From Bradyrhizobium sp. JYMT SZCCT0180 (GTDB taxonomy: Bacteria; Pseudomonadota; Alphaproteobacteria; Rhizobiales; Xanthobacteraceae), in the NCBI RefSeq assembly GCF_018130165.1, contig NZ_JAFCLZ010000015.1, forward strand, positions 155,986 through 219,985: 64,000 nt of DNA. The letters are read 5' to 3'. Shown here piece by piece: positions 34,104 through 42,996 of the stretch. Within the stretch, counting starts at the first letter, position 1, and each line of letters opens with the position of its first letter. Below the pieces are notes generated by a model. The model did not search any database. It was not told the DNA's origin and saw only the letters and a list, made by a program, of their open reading frames with translations. Made by a program: the position numbers and the translations under genes.

Positions 34104-34871
34104 TCATTTGCTCTTGGCGGGGGGCCGGCAATTATAGGCTCTGCGGAACCCGCCGGCCTGGGCGTCCTCTTCTGAACAAAACCAACGGTCCGGATTGGTC
34201 AGTCCCGGATAGCTGCGGCAGGCCTGCAGATGATAGATGCCGAGATTGCCCGTGACGCGGGCGCGGACCGCGAACTTGCCCTTGATGTTGCAGCCGGACG
34301 GCATCACGAAATCCTCGGGGAATAGGGCCTCGCGAATCTGGCGGTCGCGATCGGCGCGGCATGCGGCGCCTAGCAGCGTGCCGTCCTTCTGGCCGCGGCG
34401 AAACTCTTGCGGCGCTGCGAAACAGCCTTTCCAAAGGCCCTGACGATCGTCCCTGGCGCGGGCCTCGTCGGTCTTGAAACGCCCGGTTGCAGAGGCGTCG
34501 ATATTCAGGGCGAAGCCCTGGCGGACCAGCAACTGGCTGAGGCTGGTGGGGTCGCCGCCCTCGATCTTGCACACGCCGAGGCGCCGCTTCTTGAAAGTGG
34601 GATCGGCGCCGAGATCGTCGCAGCGGACCTGGCGGCCGCCGATCAGTTTTGTCAGCTGATCGCGCGCCTCGATGCCGCAAGCCCAGCTGTCGGCGTGTTC
34701 GTCGATGCAGAGCTGATCGAATGCCGGGGCGTCGATCCCGTCGAGCCGGTAGGTGACGTTGCCCAGTTGAAGCGTGCCGCCATCCTTGACGGTCGCCGTG
34801 GCGGCCCAGGTCGGGGACGAGGAAAGTGAGACCAATAACAGCGCAACAATCAGAACAACCCGTGACCGCAT
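34104..34871 (-). CDS. Exported SNase-like protein with degenerate active site
   Basis: A 255-residue protein with signal peptide (1-23, ...SSSPTWA) and a staphylococcal-nuclease OB domain (about 24-140). The family motif DGDTL reads DGGTL, and GIDAPE reads GIDAPA, so one metal ligand and the catalytic glutamate are replaced; the arginines of YRLDGID and KKRRLGVC remain. The C-terminal 110 residues carry at least five Cys and the motif MPSGCNIKGKFAVRARVTGNLGIYHLQACRSYPG, as in other secreted SNase relatives. Nuclease activity is doubtful; a binding role is possible. Confidence 0.75.
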   Translation of the reverse strand: MRSRVVLIVALLLVSLSSSPTWAATATVKDGGTLQLGNVTYRLDGIDAPAFDQLCIDEHADSWACGIEARDQLTKLIGGRQVRCDDLGADPTFKKRRLGVCKIEGGDPTSLSQLLVRQGFALNIDASATGRFKTDEARARDDRQGLWKGCFAAPQEFRRGQKDGTLLGAACRADRDRQIREALFPEDFVMPSGCNIKGKFAVRARVTGNLGIYHLQACRSYPGLTNPDRWFCSEEDAQAGGFRRAYNCRPPAKSK

Positions 34872-34952
34872 GTGTCTCACTTCAAATCTCTTTCGTGTTC
34901 GCGCGAACCTTCTAGCACATGCCGGCATCCCGGAACCAAGGGGCTGTCGGCG

Positions 34953-35588
34953 CTACGAGGTGTCACCATCCTTCAAGGACGCGATTTCTCTCGCCAAATT
35001 TGCGCGGGCGCGCTGGTCGTATCGCGTTGCAAAACCGGGGTCGGGGAAGATGACGGGCCTCGCCATGAAGCGTCGGAGGACGTCGGAACGCCCGGACCGG
35101 TAGGCGGCATCCGGAACATGGGAGAATTCCTTGCGGATCGACGAGGCATAGGCGTCGTACCGGTCTGGTTCAGCTCCCAATATGCTGAGGTCGATCGAGA
35201 TCAGAATAGCGCCAAGGCGGTCGCCGGGCGCGACCTGGTGAGACTTTGTCAGGCGGATCAGTCGGCCGACTTCTTCCCGAACATCCGAAGCCACGGCTTG
35301 CTCGGCAAGCAGGGCGCTCTGTTCTTCATTGTCCGATTTCTTGGGGTCGTAAACCGCGTCGTGCCACCAGATGGCCTGAACGAGCAGATCACGCTCGGCC
35401 GCGGAAAGGTTATCGACTGATGACAACAGGTCGAGGCAATCCTCGATATGCGCCAGATTGTGATAGTGGCGGCCCGGAGCCGAATAGGCGGCGATCAATG
35501 CGTCCTTGGACATCCACAAGATGTAATGCAATGCGGATGCGGCGGAAATGGGCGACGCGGCGCGTCTCCATCCACAAGCGAGGGACAT
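34953..35588 (-). CDS. HD-type predicted metal-dependent phosphohydrolase
   Basis: A protein of up to 211 residues. Metal ligands typical of the family are visible: RHYHNLAHIEDCLDLL (about 40-55) and AIWWHDAVYDPKKSDNEEQSA (about 72-92). Relatives are annotated as HD superfamily hydrolases of unknown substrate. The start is uncertain: ATG 35588 gives an N-terminus unlike relatives, while ATG 35513 (MSKDALIAAYSAPGRHYHN) begins just before the conserved part. Divergent from the 69-residue protein at 35667. Confidence 0.75.
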   Translation of the reverse strand: MSLACGWRRAASPISAASALHYILWMSKDALIAAYSAPGRHYHNLAHIEDCLDLLSSVDNLSAAERDLLVQAIWWHDAVYDPKKSDNEEQSALLAEQAVASDVREEVGRLIRLTKSHQVAPGDRLGAILISIDLSILGAEPDRYDAYASSIRKEFSHVPDAAYRSGRSDVLRRFMARPVIFPDPGFATRYDQRARANLAREIASLKDGDTS

Positions 35589-35666
35589 CGCATCATGCGC
35601 CGCGCATATTCATTGACTTCATGAGAACAAAATAGGAACATAACGCTCCGCCGCGAGATCAACTCC

Positions 35667-35876
35667 ATGCCTTCCTCCTCCAAGCCAGCCATCGAACCGA
35701 ATGACGAACTGGAAATGGCGGTGGATCAGGCCATTTCGGCCTGTGGCGGCGATATGCGCGCAACCATCCGCGCGCTGATCGTGGCCAACGAGTATCTGGA
35801 AACCGAGGTCGGCGAACTGATGAAAGCGGTGTCGCACGCCTATACGCGCGGCCGGTTTCACAGCTATTCGGGCTGA
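35667..35876 (+). CDS. Small hypothetical protein (69 aa)
   Basis: A 69-residue, mostly helical protein: MPSSSKPAIEPNDELEMAVD, then QAISACGGDMRATIRALIVA and NEYLETEVGELMKAVSHAYT. The sequence is well formed with strong third-position GC. I recall similar small proteins as widespread hypotheticals in Bradyrhizobium. Function unknown. It precedes pccA on the same strand by 161 bp. Confidence 0.6.
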   Translation: MPSSSKPAIEPNDELEMAVDQAISACGGDMRATIRALIVANEYLETEVGELMKAVSHAYTRGRFHSYSG

Positions 35877-36037
35877 CTGGCGCCAGCGGGCCGCGGCCTG
35901 AGCAGAAGGCCTGAAACAGGACCGTTGCCTCGGTCGATTTTTGCTGTACGACGGGTTTGTTAGCCGCGTCTCCGCATGTCACATTGCGGGTGAGGATCCT
36001 GCCCCCAGCCTTAGAATAAAGCTCAAGCAAGAAGCAC

Positions 36038-38053
36038 ATGTTCAAACGAATTCTGATCGCAAATCGCGGCGAGATCGCCTGCCGGGTCATCAAGACTGCG
36101 CGGCGCATGGGGATCGAAACGGTAGCCGTGTATTCCGAGGCCGACCGTGATGCGGTCCATGTCGAAATGGCCGATGACGCGGTGCTGATCGGCCCGCCGG
36201 CCGCGTCCGAGAGTTACCTTGTGATCGAGAAGATCGTCGAGGCCTGCCGCAAGACCGGGGCGCAGGCCGTGCATCCCGGCTACGGCTTCCTGTCCGAGCG
36301 CGAATCCTTTCCGCGCGCGCTGGCCGAGGCGGGCGTCGTCTTCATCGGTCCGAACCCCGGCGCCATCGCCGCCATGGGCGACAAGATCGAATCCAAGAAG
36401 GCCGCCGCCAAGGCCAAGGTCTCGACGGTGCCGGGACATCTCGGCGTCATCGAGGACGAAAAGCATGCGGTGAAGATCGCCGACGAGATCGGCTATCCCG
36501 TGATGATCAAGGCGTCCGCCGGCGGTGGCGGCAAGGGCATGCGCATCGCGCATTCGAAATCCGAAGTCGCCGAAGGTTTCAATCTGGCCAAGGCCGAGGC
36601 CAAATCCTCGTTCGGTGACGACCGCGTCTTCATCGAAAAATTCATCGTCGATCCCCGCCACATCGAAATCCAGGTGCTGGGCGACAAGCATGGCAACGTG
36701 ATCTATCTCGGCGAGCGCGAATGTTCGATCCAGCGCCGCAACCAGAAGGTCATCGAGGAGGCGCCGTCGCCGCTGCTCGACGAGACCACCCGCCGCAAGA
36801 TGGGCGAGCAGGCGGTCTCATTGGCCAAGGCCGTGAATTATGATTCCGCCGGCACGGTGGAATTCGTCGCCGGCCAGGACAAGAGCTTCTACTTCCTGGA
36901 AATGAATACCCGCCTGCAGGTCGAGCACCCCGTCACCGAACTGATCACCGGCATCGATCTGGTCGAGCAGATGATCCGCTCCGCCGCCGGCGAGAAGCTT
37001 TTGATCGCGCAGAAGGACGTCACGCTGACTGGCTGGGCGGTGGAATCGCGCGTCTATGCCGAAGATCCGTTCCGCAATTTCCTGCCCTCGATCGGCCGGC
37101 TGGTGAAATACCGCCCGCCCGCGGAAGCGAGCCATGACGGCATCACGGTCCGCAACGACACCGGCGTGCAGGAGGGCGGCGAGATCTCGATCCATTACGA
37201 TCCGATGATCGCCAAGCTCGTGACGCATGCGCCGTCGCGGGCGGCCGCGATCGAGGCGCAGTCGGCGGCGCTGGATTCGTTCTATATCGACGGCATCCGC
37301 CACAACATTCCGTTCCTGTCGGCGCTGATGAGCCATCCGCGCTGGCGCGAGGGCAATCTGTCCACCGGCTTCATTGCCGAGGAGTTCCCGAAGGGATTTG
37401 CGGCGCGGCCACCCGAGGGCGAGATCGCGCGGCGGCTGGCCGCGGTCGGAGCTGCGATCGATCACGTGCTCGGCGAACGCAAGCGGCAGATTTCCGGCCA
37501 GTTGAACGGCCGGGCGGTGCAGCGCGAGCGCCGCCGCGCAGTGTGGCTCGATCGCGCCGAAATCGCGCTCGACGTCGCGCGCGAAGCCGATGGAATCGCG
37601 GTGCGCTTCATCGGCGCCGACGATCTGCCGGGCAATCCGCATCAACTGGTCTCGAACTGGACGCCGGGCGAGCCGGTCTGGCAGGGCACCATCGACGGCC
37701 ATTACGTGGCGATGCAGGTGCGCGCGATCCCGAACGGCATCCGCCTGGCGCATCAGGGCTTTGAAGTCCCGGTCAACGTCTTCACCGAGAGCGAGGCGGC
37801 GGCCGCCCGGCTGATGCCGGTGACGTCGGCGGCCGATACCGGCAAGAAGCTGCTGTGCCCGATGCCCGGTCTTGTCGTGTCGATCGCGGTTGCCGAAGGG
37901 CAGGAGGTCAAGGCCGGCGAAACACTGGCCGTGGTCGAGGCGATGAAGATGCAGAACGTGCTGCGCGCCGAACGCGACGGCACGGTAAAGAAGATTCACG
38001 CCGCCGCCGGCGCCACGCTCGCGGTGGACGCGCTGATTCTGGAGTTTGCTTAG
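36038..38053 (+). CDS. pccA: Propionyl-CoA (acyl-CoA) carboxylase, biotin-containing alpha subunit
   Basis: A 671-residue subunit that carboxylates biotin and carries it to the beta subunit, converting propionyl-CoA to methylmalonyl-CoA. Domains: biotin carboxylase (about 1-450; KRILIANRGEIACRVIKTAR, ATP-grasp GGGGKGMRIA, FLEMNTRLQVEHPVTE), a BT linker (about 460-590) and a C-terminal biotinyl domain with the target lysine K637 in VVEAMKMQNVL. The length fits PccA; AccC would be about 450 residues. The beta subunit gene is not in the window. A palindromic repeat follows the stop codon. Confidence 0.93.
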   Translation: MFKRILIANRGEIACRVIKTARRMGIETVAVYSEADRDAVHVEMADDAVLIGPPAASESYLVIEKIVEACRKTGAQAVHPGYGFLSERESFPRALAEAGVVFIGPNPGAIAAMGDKIESKKAAAKAKVSTVPGHLGVIEDEKHAVKIADEIGYPVMIKASAGGGGKGMRIAHSKSEVAEGFNLAKAEAKSSFGDDRVFIEKFIVDPRHIEIQVLGDKHGNVIYLGERECSIQRRNQKVIEEAPSPLLDETTRRKMGEQAVSLAKAVNYDSAGTVEFVAGQDKSFYFLEMNTRLQVEHPVTELITGIDLVEQMIRSAAGEKLLIAQKDVTLTGWAVESRVYAEDPFRNFLPSIGRLVKYRPPAEASHDGITVRNDTGVQEGGEISIHYDPMIAKLVTHAPSRAAAIEAQSAALDSFYIDGIRHNIPFLSALMSHPRWREGNLSTGFIAEEFPKGFAARPPEGEIARRLAAVGAAIDHVLGERKRQISGQLNGRAVQRERRRAVWLDRAEIALDVAREADGIAVRFIGADDLPGNPHQLVSNWTPGEPVWQGTIDGHYVAMQVRAIPNGIRLAHQGFEVPVNVFTESEAAAARLMPVTSAADTGKKLLCPMPGLVVSIAVAEGQEVKAGETLAVVEAMKMQNVLRAERDGTVKKIHAAAGATLAVDALILEFA

Positions 38054-38065
38054 GCAACACAAACA

Positions 38066-38146
38066 CCGTCATTGCGAGCGCAGCGAAGCAATCCACAGCG
38101 CGGCACAAAGAAAGAATGGATTGCTTCGCTGCGCCCGCAATGACGG
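38066..38146. repeat. Intergenic inverted repeat (GTCATTGCGAGCGCAGCG type)
   Basis: Left arm CGTCATTGCGAGCGCAGCG continuing AAGCAATCCA (38067-38095) pairs with TGGATTGCTTCGCTGCGC continuing CCGCAATGACGG (38117-38146). This hairpin-forming repeat type is known in many Alphaproteobacteria. It sits between pccA and the lyase gene and may stabilise or end the pccA mRNA. Confidence 0.85.
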
Positions 38147-38167
38147 CGGATAGAACTGAGGGACACC

Positions 38168-39034
38168 ATGGCCTTCCGCACACGCCGTGAAAAATTGCGT
38201 TCCATCCTCAACGGATCGACCTGCATCCGGCCCGGATCAGTCTATGACGCGACCTCGATCCGGATCGCCGAGGACCTAGGCTTCGAACTCGGCATGTTCG
38301 GCGGCTCGGTCGCTTCGCTGGTGGTGCTCGGCGATCCCGACATTGCGCTGATCACGCTCACCGAACTCGCCGAACAGATGCGCCGGATGTCGCGGGCCGC
38401 GCAGCTGCCCGTGCTCGTCGATGCCGATCACGGTTATGGCAATGCGCTCAATGTCCGCCGCACCGTACAGGAACTCGAAGCCGCCGGCGCCGCCGGGCTG
38501 ACGATCGAGGACACGCTGCTGCCGCAGGCCTTCGGGCAGGCGAAGACGCAGTTGATTTCACGTGAAGAGGGCGTCGGCAAGATGAAGGCCGCGCTCGACG
38601 GGCGCGGCGATCCCTCGCTTGTCATCATGGGCCGCACGGGCGCGGCCTCGATCACCGGTCTCGACGACGCCATTGCGCGCGCCAAAGCGTACGAGGCGGT
38701 CGGCGTCGACGCGCTGTTCTTCACCGGCATCAAGAATCGCGAAGAACTGGAAGCGATCTCGGCCGCAACCAGATTGCCGATCGTGCTGGGTGGCGCACCG
38801 GAGGAGATGTCCGCGCTGGACTACCTCCGCGACCAGCGGGTGCGGATCGCGCTGCAGGGCCACGCGCCGTTCGCCGCGGCGACGCAGGCGGTCTACGAAA
38901 CGTTGAAAGCGCTGCGCGAGGGAACCTCGCCGAAAAATCTCAAGGGGCTGGCGTCGTCAGAGTTGACCGGGCGGGCCATGCGCGAAGCCGAAGTGAAGGC
39001 GCGTAGCGCCGAATTTCTGGGGCTGAAGAAATAG
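38168..39034 (+). CDS. Isocitrate lyase/PEP mutase family protein, oxaloacetate decarboxylase-like
   Basis: A 288-residue TIM-barrel enzyme. Motifs: FGGSVASLVVLGDPD, metal-binding VLVDADHGYGNALNV (about 79-93), LTIEDTLLPQAFG (about 117-129). The usual mutase/lyase catalytic loop cysteine (KKCGH) is absent, which fits the PA4872-type oxaloacetate decarboxylase branch. The enzyme would yield pyruvate and CO2. It is followed immediately by acyP: the stop TAG and next ATG are contiguous, so the genes form an operon, probably with pccA upstream. Confidence 0.85.
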   Translation: MAFRTRREKLRSILNGSTCIRPGSVYDATSIRIAEDLGFELGMFGGSVASLVVLGDPDIALITLTELAEQMRRMSRAAQLPVLVDADHGYGNALNVRRTVQELEAAGAAGLTIEDTLLPQAFGQAKTQLISREEGVGKMKAALDGRGDPSLVIMGRTGAASITGLDDAIARAKAYEAVGVDALFFTGIKNREELEAISAATRLPIVLGGAPEEMSALDYLRDQRVRIALQGHAPFAAATQAVYETLKALREGTSPKNLKGLASSELTGRAMREAEVKARSAEFLGLKK

Positions 39035-39334
39035 ATGACCAGCGCGATCCGCCATGTCACGGTCACGGGCCGGGTACAGGGCGTCGGCTACCGTGCCTGG
39101 GTCGCGGACGAGGCGATGACACGTGATGTCGAGGGCTGGGTACGCAACCGCAGGGACGGCAGCGTCGAGGCGCTGTTTGCGGGGCCTGCAGACGTCGTCG
39201 CCGACATGATCGCCGCGTGCCGGCGCGGGCCGCCCGTGGCGCGGGTCGACGCGGTAAGGGAAGAGGACGCCCATCCCGACGCGCTGAAGCTGCTGCGGCC
39301 AGGGGAGCGCTTCTCGCTGTTGCCGACGATCTGA
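39035..39334 (+). CDS. acyP: Acylphosphatase
   Basis: A 99-residue acylphosphatase that hydrolyses acyl phosphates such as acetyl phosphate or 1,3-bisphosphoglycerate. The signature VTGRVQGVGYRAWV (residues about 9-22) has the phosphate-binding arginine, and VEGWVRNRRDGSVEALFAG has the catalytic asparagine and the GxVE strand. Length is normal. It begins on the base after the stop codon of the preceding gene. Confidence 0.93.
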   Translation: MTSAIRHVTVTGRVQGVGYRAWVADEAMTRDVEGWVRNRRDGSVEALFAGPADVVADMIAACRRGPPVARVDAVREEDAHPDALKLLRPGERFSLLPTI

Positions 39335-39400
39335 CATTGGCGCGGATCAAGTTCGTTGCCATAGTCGCCACTGGCCGAAACCCGCCAAACGAGGTGATCC

Positions 39401-39541
39401 ATGAAGCCGCCGACTTCCGAACGCGATTGGAGGCAGATCCATCATTCGCCGATGTTCTGGGTCGGCCTCGTGCTGTGCCTTGCCGCGATCGCGATCTATC
39501 TGTGGTCGGATGATCTGTCGTGGCGGCCGGGGACGCGATAG
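39401..39541 (+). CDS. Small single-pass membrane protein (46 aa)
   Basis: ATG 39401 to TAG 39541 encodes MKPPTSERDWRQIHHSPMFW followed by VGLVLCLAAIAIYLWSDDLS and WRPGTR. GAGGTGATCC precedes the ATG at proper distance. It has one transmembrane helix with a short polar N-terminus. Too short for function calls, but form and ribosome site argue for a real gene, possibly on the acyP transcript. Confidence 0.6.
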   Translation: MKPPTSERDWRQIHHSPMFWVGLVLCLAAIAIYLWSDDLSWRPGTR

Positions 39542-39568
39542 CGAGCGGGAGTCAGGCCAAGCCCGGGG

Positions 39569-40384
39569 TCAGTGGGGCTTGCCCATGTAAAGCTGATACA
39601 GCGTGATGATGACTTCGAACGCAATCAGGGCGACGATGATGAGTTCGAGGCGCAGGGTTCGGCGCGTGTCGATGATATCGGCAAGGGTGTTGGCCGTCTC
39701 CGCGACCACGGCAAGTTTCCGGTTGAGGGCATCGAGGCGCTCCTTGAGCTCGTATTCGTCTTCAAGCCGCGCATAAAGCCGCTCGAGGTCGGGACGATCC
39801 CACAGCGCATCAGGCTTCTCTCCGATCGCAACGCGGCCGGAGACCCTGTGCTGGACCAGCAGGGCGCTTCCGATCAGTCGCATGATCCCTTTTCGATCGC
39901 GTCTCGTTCGTCCATGGTCTGCCAGCTCCTTGGCAAACGGTTCGATGATCTCGAATACCTTCGCCACTTCGCGTTCGTCGTGCGCCAGCACGACGCTCTT
40001 GGCCAGCACGTCGGCCACGACAAGAAGCCTTGCCGGCGACATGTCGCGCAACTGTATCGGACCGCCGGACAGGACCTGATCCTCGGCCTCGCCGGCGAAG
40101 GCGAGAATGGCGGCTTCCTCTTCACGGCGCGCCAGCTTGCCGTCGATCCGGGGTTTCAGCGTTTCCAGGAAGCGGCTTTGTTCTTCCGGCGCAAGGCCGA
40201 TCAGGACCGCCACACCGTAGCGGAACAGAACCGCGACGCCGCTCGTGCCAACCCGGATCGCGAGCGGGATCGCCGAGAGCGCTTCTGTTTCGAAGCCGAT
40301 TGTATTGATGCGGTCGCCAACATGCAGCGCGTGTGCCGTGACCCGCGTCCCGATTTCAGCGGGAATGAATTCGGGTTTGGTCAT
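39569..40384 (-). CDS. RMD1/DUF155 family protein
   Basis: A 271-residue member of the RMD1/RMND1/Sif2 family. The core has FRYGVAVLIGLAPEEQSRFLETL (about 53-75), a long helical middle with LARSVVLAHDEREVAKVFE-like text, and the C-terminal anchor TRRTLRLELIIVALIAFEVIITLYQLYMG (about 241-269), one membrane helix after a basic motif. Mitochondrial RMND1 supports translation; bacterial roles are not known. The gene follows the zinc-ribbon gene by 70 bp on the same strand. Confidence 0.85.
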   Translation of the reverse strand: MTKPEFIPAEIGTRVTAHALHVGDRINTIGFETEALSAIPLAIRVGTSGVAVLFRYGVAVLIGLAPEEQSRFLETLKPRIDGKLARREEEAAILAFAGEAEDQVLSGGPIQLRDMSPARLLVVADVLAKSVVLAHDEREVAKVFEIIEPFAKELADHGRTRRDRKGIMRLIGSALLVQHRVSGRVAIGEKPDALWDRPDLERLYARLEDEYELKERLDALNRKLAVVAETANTLADIIDTRRTLRLELIIVALIAFEVIITLYQLYMGKPH

Positions 40385-40454
40385 CTCGCCGTCTCCTCAA
40401 GGCCGATGCCCCGAGATTACGCGCGTTCGATGACAGGCGCGATGCGATATCGGG

Positions 40455-40679
40455 TTATGCGGTCGCGCGAAGCGGAGAGGGCGGCGCATCGATGTGCCGA
40501 TACTTGTGTTCCGACGACATCACCAGCCGATAGGCCCTCAGCTTGGAATCCTGCCAAACATCGAGAAGCTGGCCGCAGGTCGCGCATTCAATCCGGCCCG
40601 GCCGTCCAATCGGTGAACTTGATTCCGCGACCTCGTAAGCAGACGCGCAGGATGGGCAGGTGAAATCGGATATTTTCAT
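40455..40679 (-). CDS. Zinc-ribbon protein (MJ0042-type)
   Basis: A 74-residue protein. An N-terminal zinc ribbon has CPSCASAYEV and IECATCGQLLDVW (two CxxC knuckles, about 8-41), followed by a polar tail. In Alphaproteobacteria such ribbons often begin larger membrane proteins; here the tail is short. The inverted repeat CAGAAC-GATT-GTTCTG lies 24 bp before the start codon and could be its operator. Confidence 0.75.
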   Translation of the reverse strand: MKISDFTCPSCASAYEVAESSSPIGRPGRIECATCGQLLDVWQDSKLRAYRLVMSSEHKYRHIDAPPSPLRATA

Positions 40680-40703
40680 TGGCGGAACCTGTGGTGTTTT
40701 CAG

Positions 40704-40719
40704 CAGAACGATTGTTCTG
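40704..40719. promoter_or_regulatory. Inverted repeat CAGAAC-GATT-GTTCTG
   Basis: Six-base arms CAGAAC and GTTCTG are separated by GATT, 24 bp upstream of the zinc-ribbon gene. Position and symmetry fit an operator; the protein that binds is unknown. The remaining 150 bp up to the diguanylate cyclase stop codon show nothing else. Confidence 0.4.
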
Positions 40720-40870
40720 AATCAATGTGGCATCAGAAGGGTCCAGGCTGATGCGCTCAGCATATAATTTGTGCGCACGCGCTAAGTCCGGCCGCTATGG
40801 CAGCAGGGCTGACATGCAGAACTGATATGTGGACGGTCTCACCAAAGATCTTGATCCGCGATCACGCGCT

Positions 40871-42823
40871 TTAATGCGCCAGCTTCCGTTCGGCGGGCGC
40901 CTGTTCCGGATCGTGCTGGATCGACTCGGCCTCGACATAGCGCAGAACCGGCGATGAATAGACGAAGCTGCGATTGCGGCCGAGCCGCTTGGCTTCATAA
41001 AGCGCGACATCGGCTTCCCCGACCAGCGCAGCTTCACCAGATGTCGCGCGCGTCCGGGTGGCAATGCCGGCGCTGATGGTGACGAAGCCACGGTTGGCGG
41101 CGGTGTTGGGAAGGCCGAGGGCGCGCACGGTCAGCCGGATCGATTCGGCGACCTTCAATGCATCGTCTTCGGAGGTGTTCGGCAGCACGACGGCGAATTC
41201 CTCGCCGCCATAGCGCGCGGAGAGGCCCGATGTATTTGAGGTCGCATCGCCGATGGCCCGGGCCACGGCCTGCAGGCAGCGGTCGCCGGCCTGGTGTCCA
41301 TAGGTGTCGTTGTAACCCTTGAAGTTGTCGATATCGAACAGGAGCACTGAAATCTCTTTGCAGGCCTCAAACTGGCGCGCCAGAAAACCGTCGAAGGTGC
41401 GGCGGTTGGTCAATCCGGTCAGACCGTCGGTGGCCGCGAGCTGGGTCAGGCGACGGTTGAGCAGGGTCAGCTCATCCTCCATCCGCTTGCGCTCCGTGAT
41501 GTCGCGCAGCACGCCGACAAACTCGGCCTCGGCGGGGTTGTCGCGTTCCGATGCCTGCTTGAAGTTGCTTTCGACCCACACGATCGATCCGTCGGCACGG
41601 TAGGTCCGGAACTCGGCTGTGCTGACGGCGCCCGAACCGTTCAGCTGCGCGCTCGCGGCCATCAAGCCTGGCTTGTCCTCGGCGTGAACCATGTCGAAGC
41701 AGGATTTGCCGACGAGGTCCTGCGGGCGAACGCCCAGCATCTGTTCGACCGAGTGGGACACATAACGAAGCGTGCCGCGGCCGTTGAGCAGGATGACGAC
41801 GTCGGCGATATTGTCCGCGAGCAGGCGATAGTGGGACTCGCTCTGCCGCAGCGCGCGCTCGGTTTTGATCCGAAAATTGAACTGCGCCGAAAGCAATGCG
41901 GCGAGCAGCACGATCATGCAGAGGAGTACCGTTGCCACCAGCGCATCGGTGCGCAATGCCGTCGACCAGGCCGAGAGCAACCAGTCCTCGGACATCGCCA
42001 CCGTGATGATCAGCGGATATTGCGGCGTTCCCTCGTATCCGAAATATTTGACGACGTCATCGAACGGCGAGGTGATCTTGTAATACCCGACCGAGCTCGC
42101 CTTGAGGTGTTTCGTAAACAAGGCCGTTTTGGAAAGGTCCGCACTTCTGTTCGAAAGCGGCCAGCGGGACAGGACGGCGCCGTCATTGCGCAGCAGGCTG
42201 ATTCCGCCGTCGGGGCCGAGCTGGAATGCGCTGTAGAAGCTGCTGAAGTAATCGCTATCGATCGCGGCCGTCAGCACGCCGCCAAAGCTGCCGTCCTGCT
42301 TGGTGACACGCTTTGAGAGCAGGATGGTCGGTCGCCCGGTAAGGCGGGATTGAAACATTTCGCTGATACGAAGCGCCTTGCCGGCGGTGTCGCGATGGTA
42401 GGCGAAGTAGGGCCGGTCGCCATTGTTGTAGCGCGGTGTTTCCGGCAGGGATGAGTAGCGCCAATTGCCGTTGGTATCGAGCACGCCGATCTCGCGTATT
42501 TGCGGGAGCGCGGCCACGGTGTCGGCCATGTATTTGTTGAACCGCTCCGGCAGGGGGCTTTGATACATGAGCAGATCGACCATGCCACCCATCGCGATAT
42601 CGGCCGCCTGAATGGTGTGCGCGGCGTGTTCGGCGAGGGAATGGGCGAGGTTCTTGATGTCGGTGGAGCCGCGCGACAGCGCGGCCGACTTGGCTTCGAG
42701 CGCCTTCCAGACCACGACGCCCAGGATGCAGGCCGTCATGACCAGCGCAAAGAACACCACGACCATCGCCGGCGTGATCCGCCGCAGGAAGGCGTTTTGG
42801 TTTGCGAGGTGTCGATCGGGCAT
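40871..42823 (-). CDS. Diguanylate cyclase with dCache and PAS domains
   Basis: A 650-residue membrane enzyme making cyclic di-GMP. TM1 (about 17-40), periplasmic double-Cache domain (about 45-285; IREIGVLDTNGNWRYSSLPE), TM2 (about 293-315), PAS (about 325-445) and C-terminal GGDEF (about 460-625) with the active GGEEF in ARYGGEEFAVVLP and DIDNFKGYNDTYGH. No RxxD inhibitory site precedes the GGEEF motif. There is no EAL domain, in contrast to the protein at 28846. The ligand is unknown. Confidence 0.92.
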   Translation of the reverse strand: MPDRHLANQNAFLRRITPAMVVVFFALVMTACILGVVVWKALEAKSAALSRGSTDIKNLAHSLAEHAAHTIQAADIAMGGMVDLLMYQSPLPERFNKYMADTVAALPQIREIGVLDTNGNWRYSSLPETPRYNNGDRPYFAYHRDTAGKALRISEMFQSRLTGRPTILLSKRVTKQDGSFGGVLTAAIDSDYFSSFYSAFQLGPDGGISLLRNDGAVLSRWPLSNRSADLSKTALFTKHLKASSVGYYKITSPFDDVVKYFGYEGTPQYPLIITVAMSEDWLLSAWSTALRTDALVATVLLCMIVLLAALLSAQFNFRIKTERALRQSESHYRLLADNIADVVILLNGRGTLRYVSHSVEQMLGVRPQDLVGKSCFDMVHAEDKPGLMAASAQLNGSGAVSTAEFRTYRADGSIVWVESNFKQASERDNPAEAEFVGVLRDITERKRMEDELTLLNRRLTQLAATDGLTGLTNRRTFDGFLARQFEACKEISVLLFDIDNFKGYNDTYGHQAGDRCLQAVARAIGDATSNTSGLSARYGGEEFAVVLPNTSEDDALKVAESIRLTVRALGLPNTAANRGFVTISAGIATRTRATSGEAALVGEADVALYEAKRLGRNRSFVYSSPVLRYVEAESIQHDPEQAPAERKLAH

Positions 42824-42996
42824 CTTCCGCCTTGATGGGGGAGTGCCAAATCATTCTGACCGGCAAGCTAAATGCGTGGCCCGAATCTACCGGCCAATAG
42901 GTGGCGATGCGGTTAATAAATCGATCGGGAAAACAACGGAGACGCCGGTATTTCGGCCGGGATCCCGGTGGAACCGGGACGGCGCGGGGCCGGCGG

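Noticed and set aside
36818..38062. Open frame of 414 codons on the minus strand opposite pccA
   Set aside because: No family resemblance; pccA has all expected domains over the same bases.
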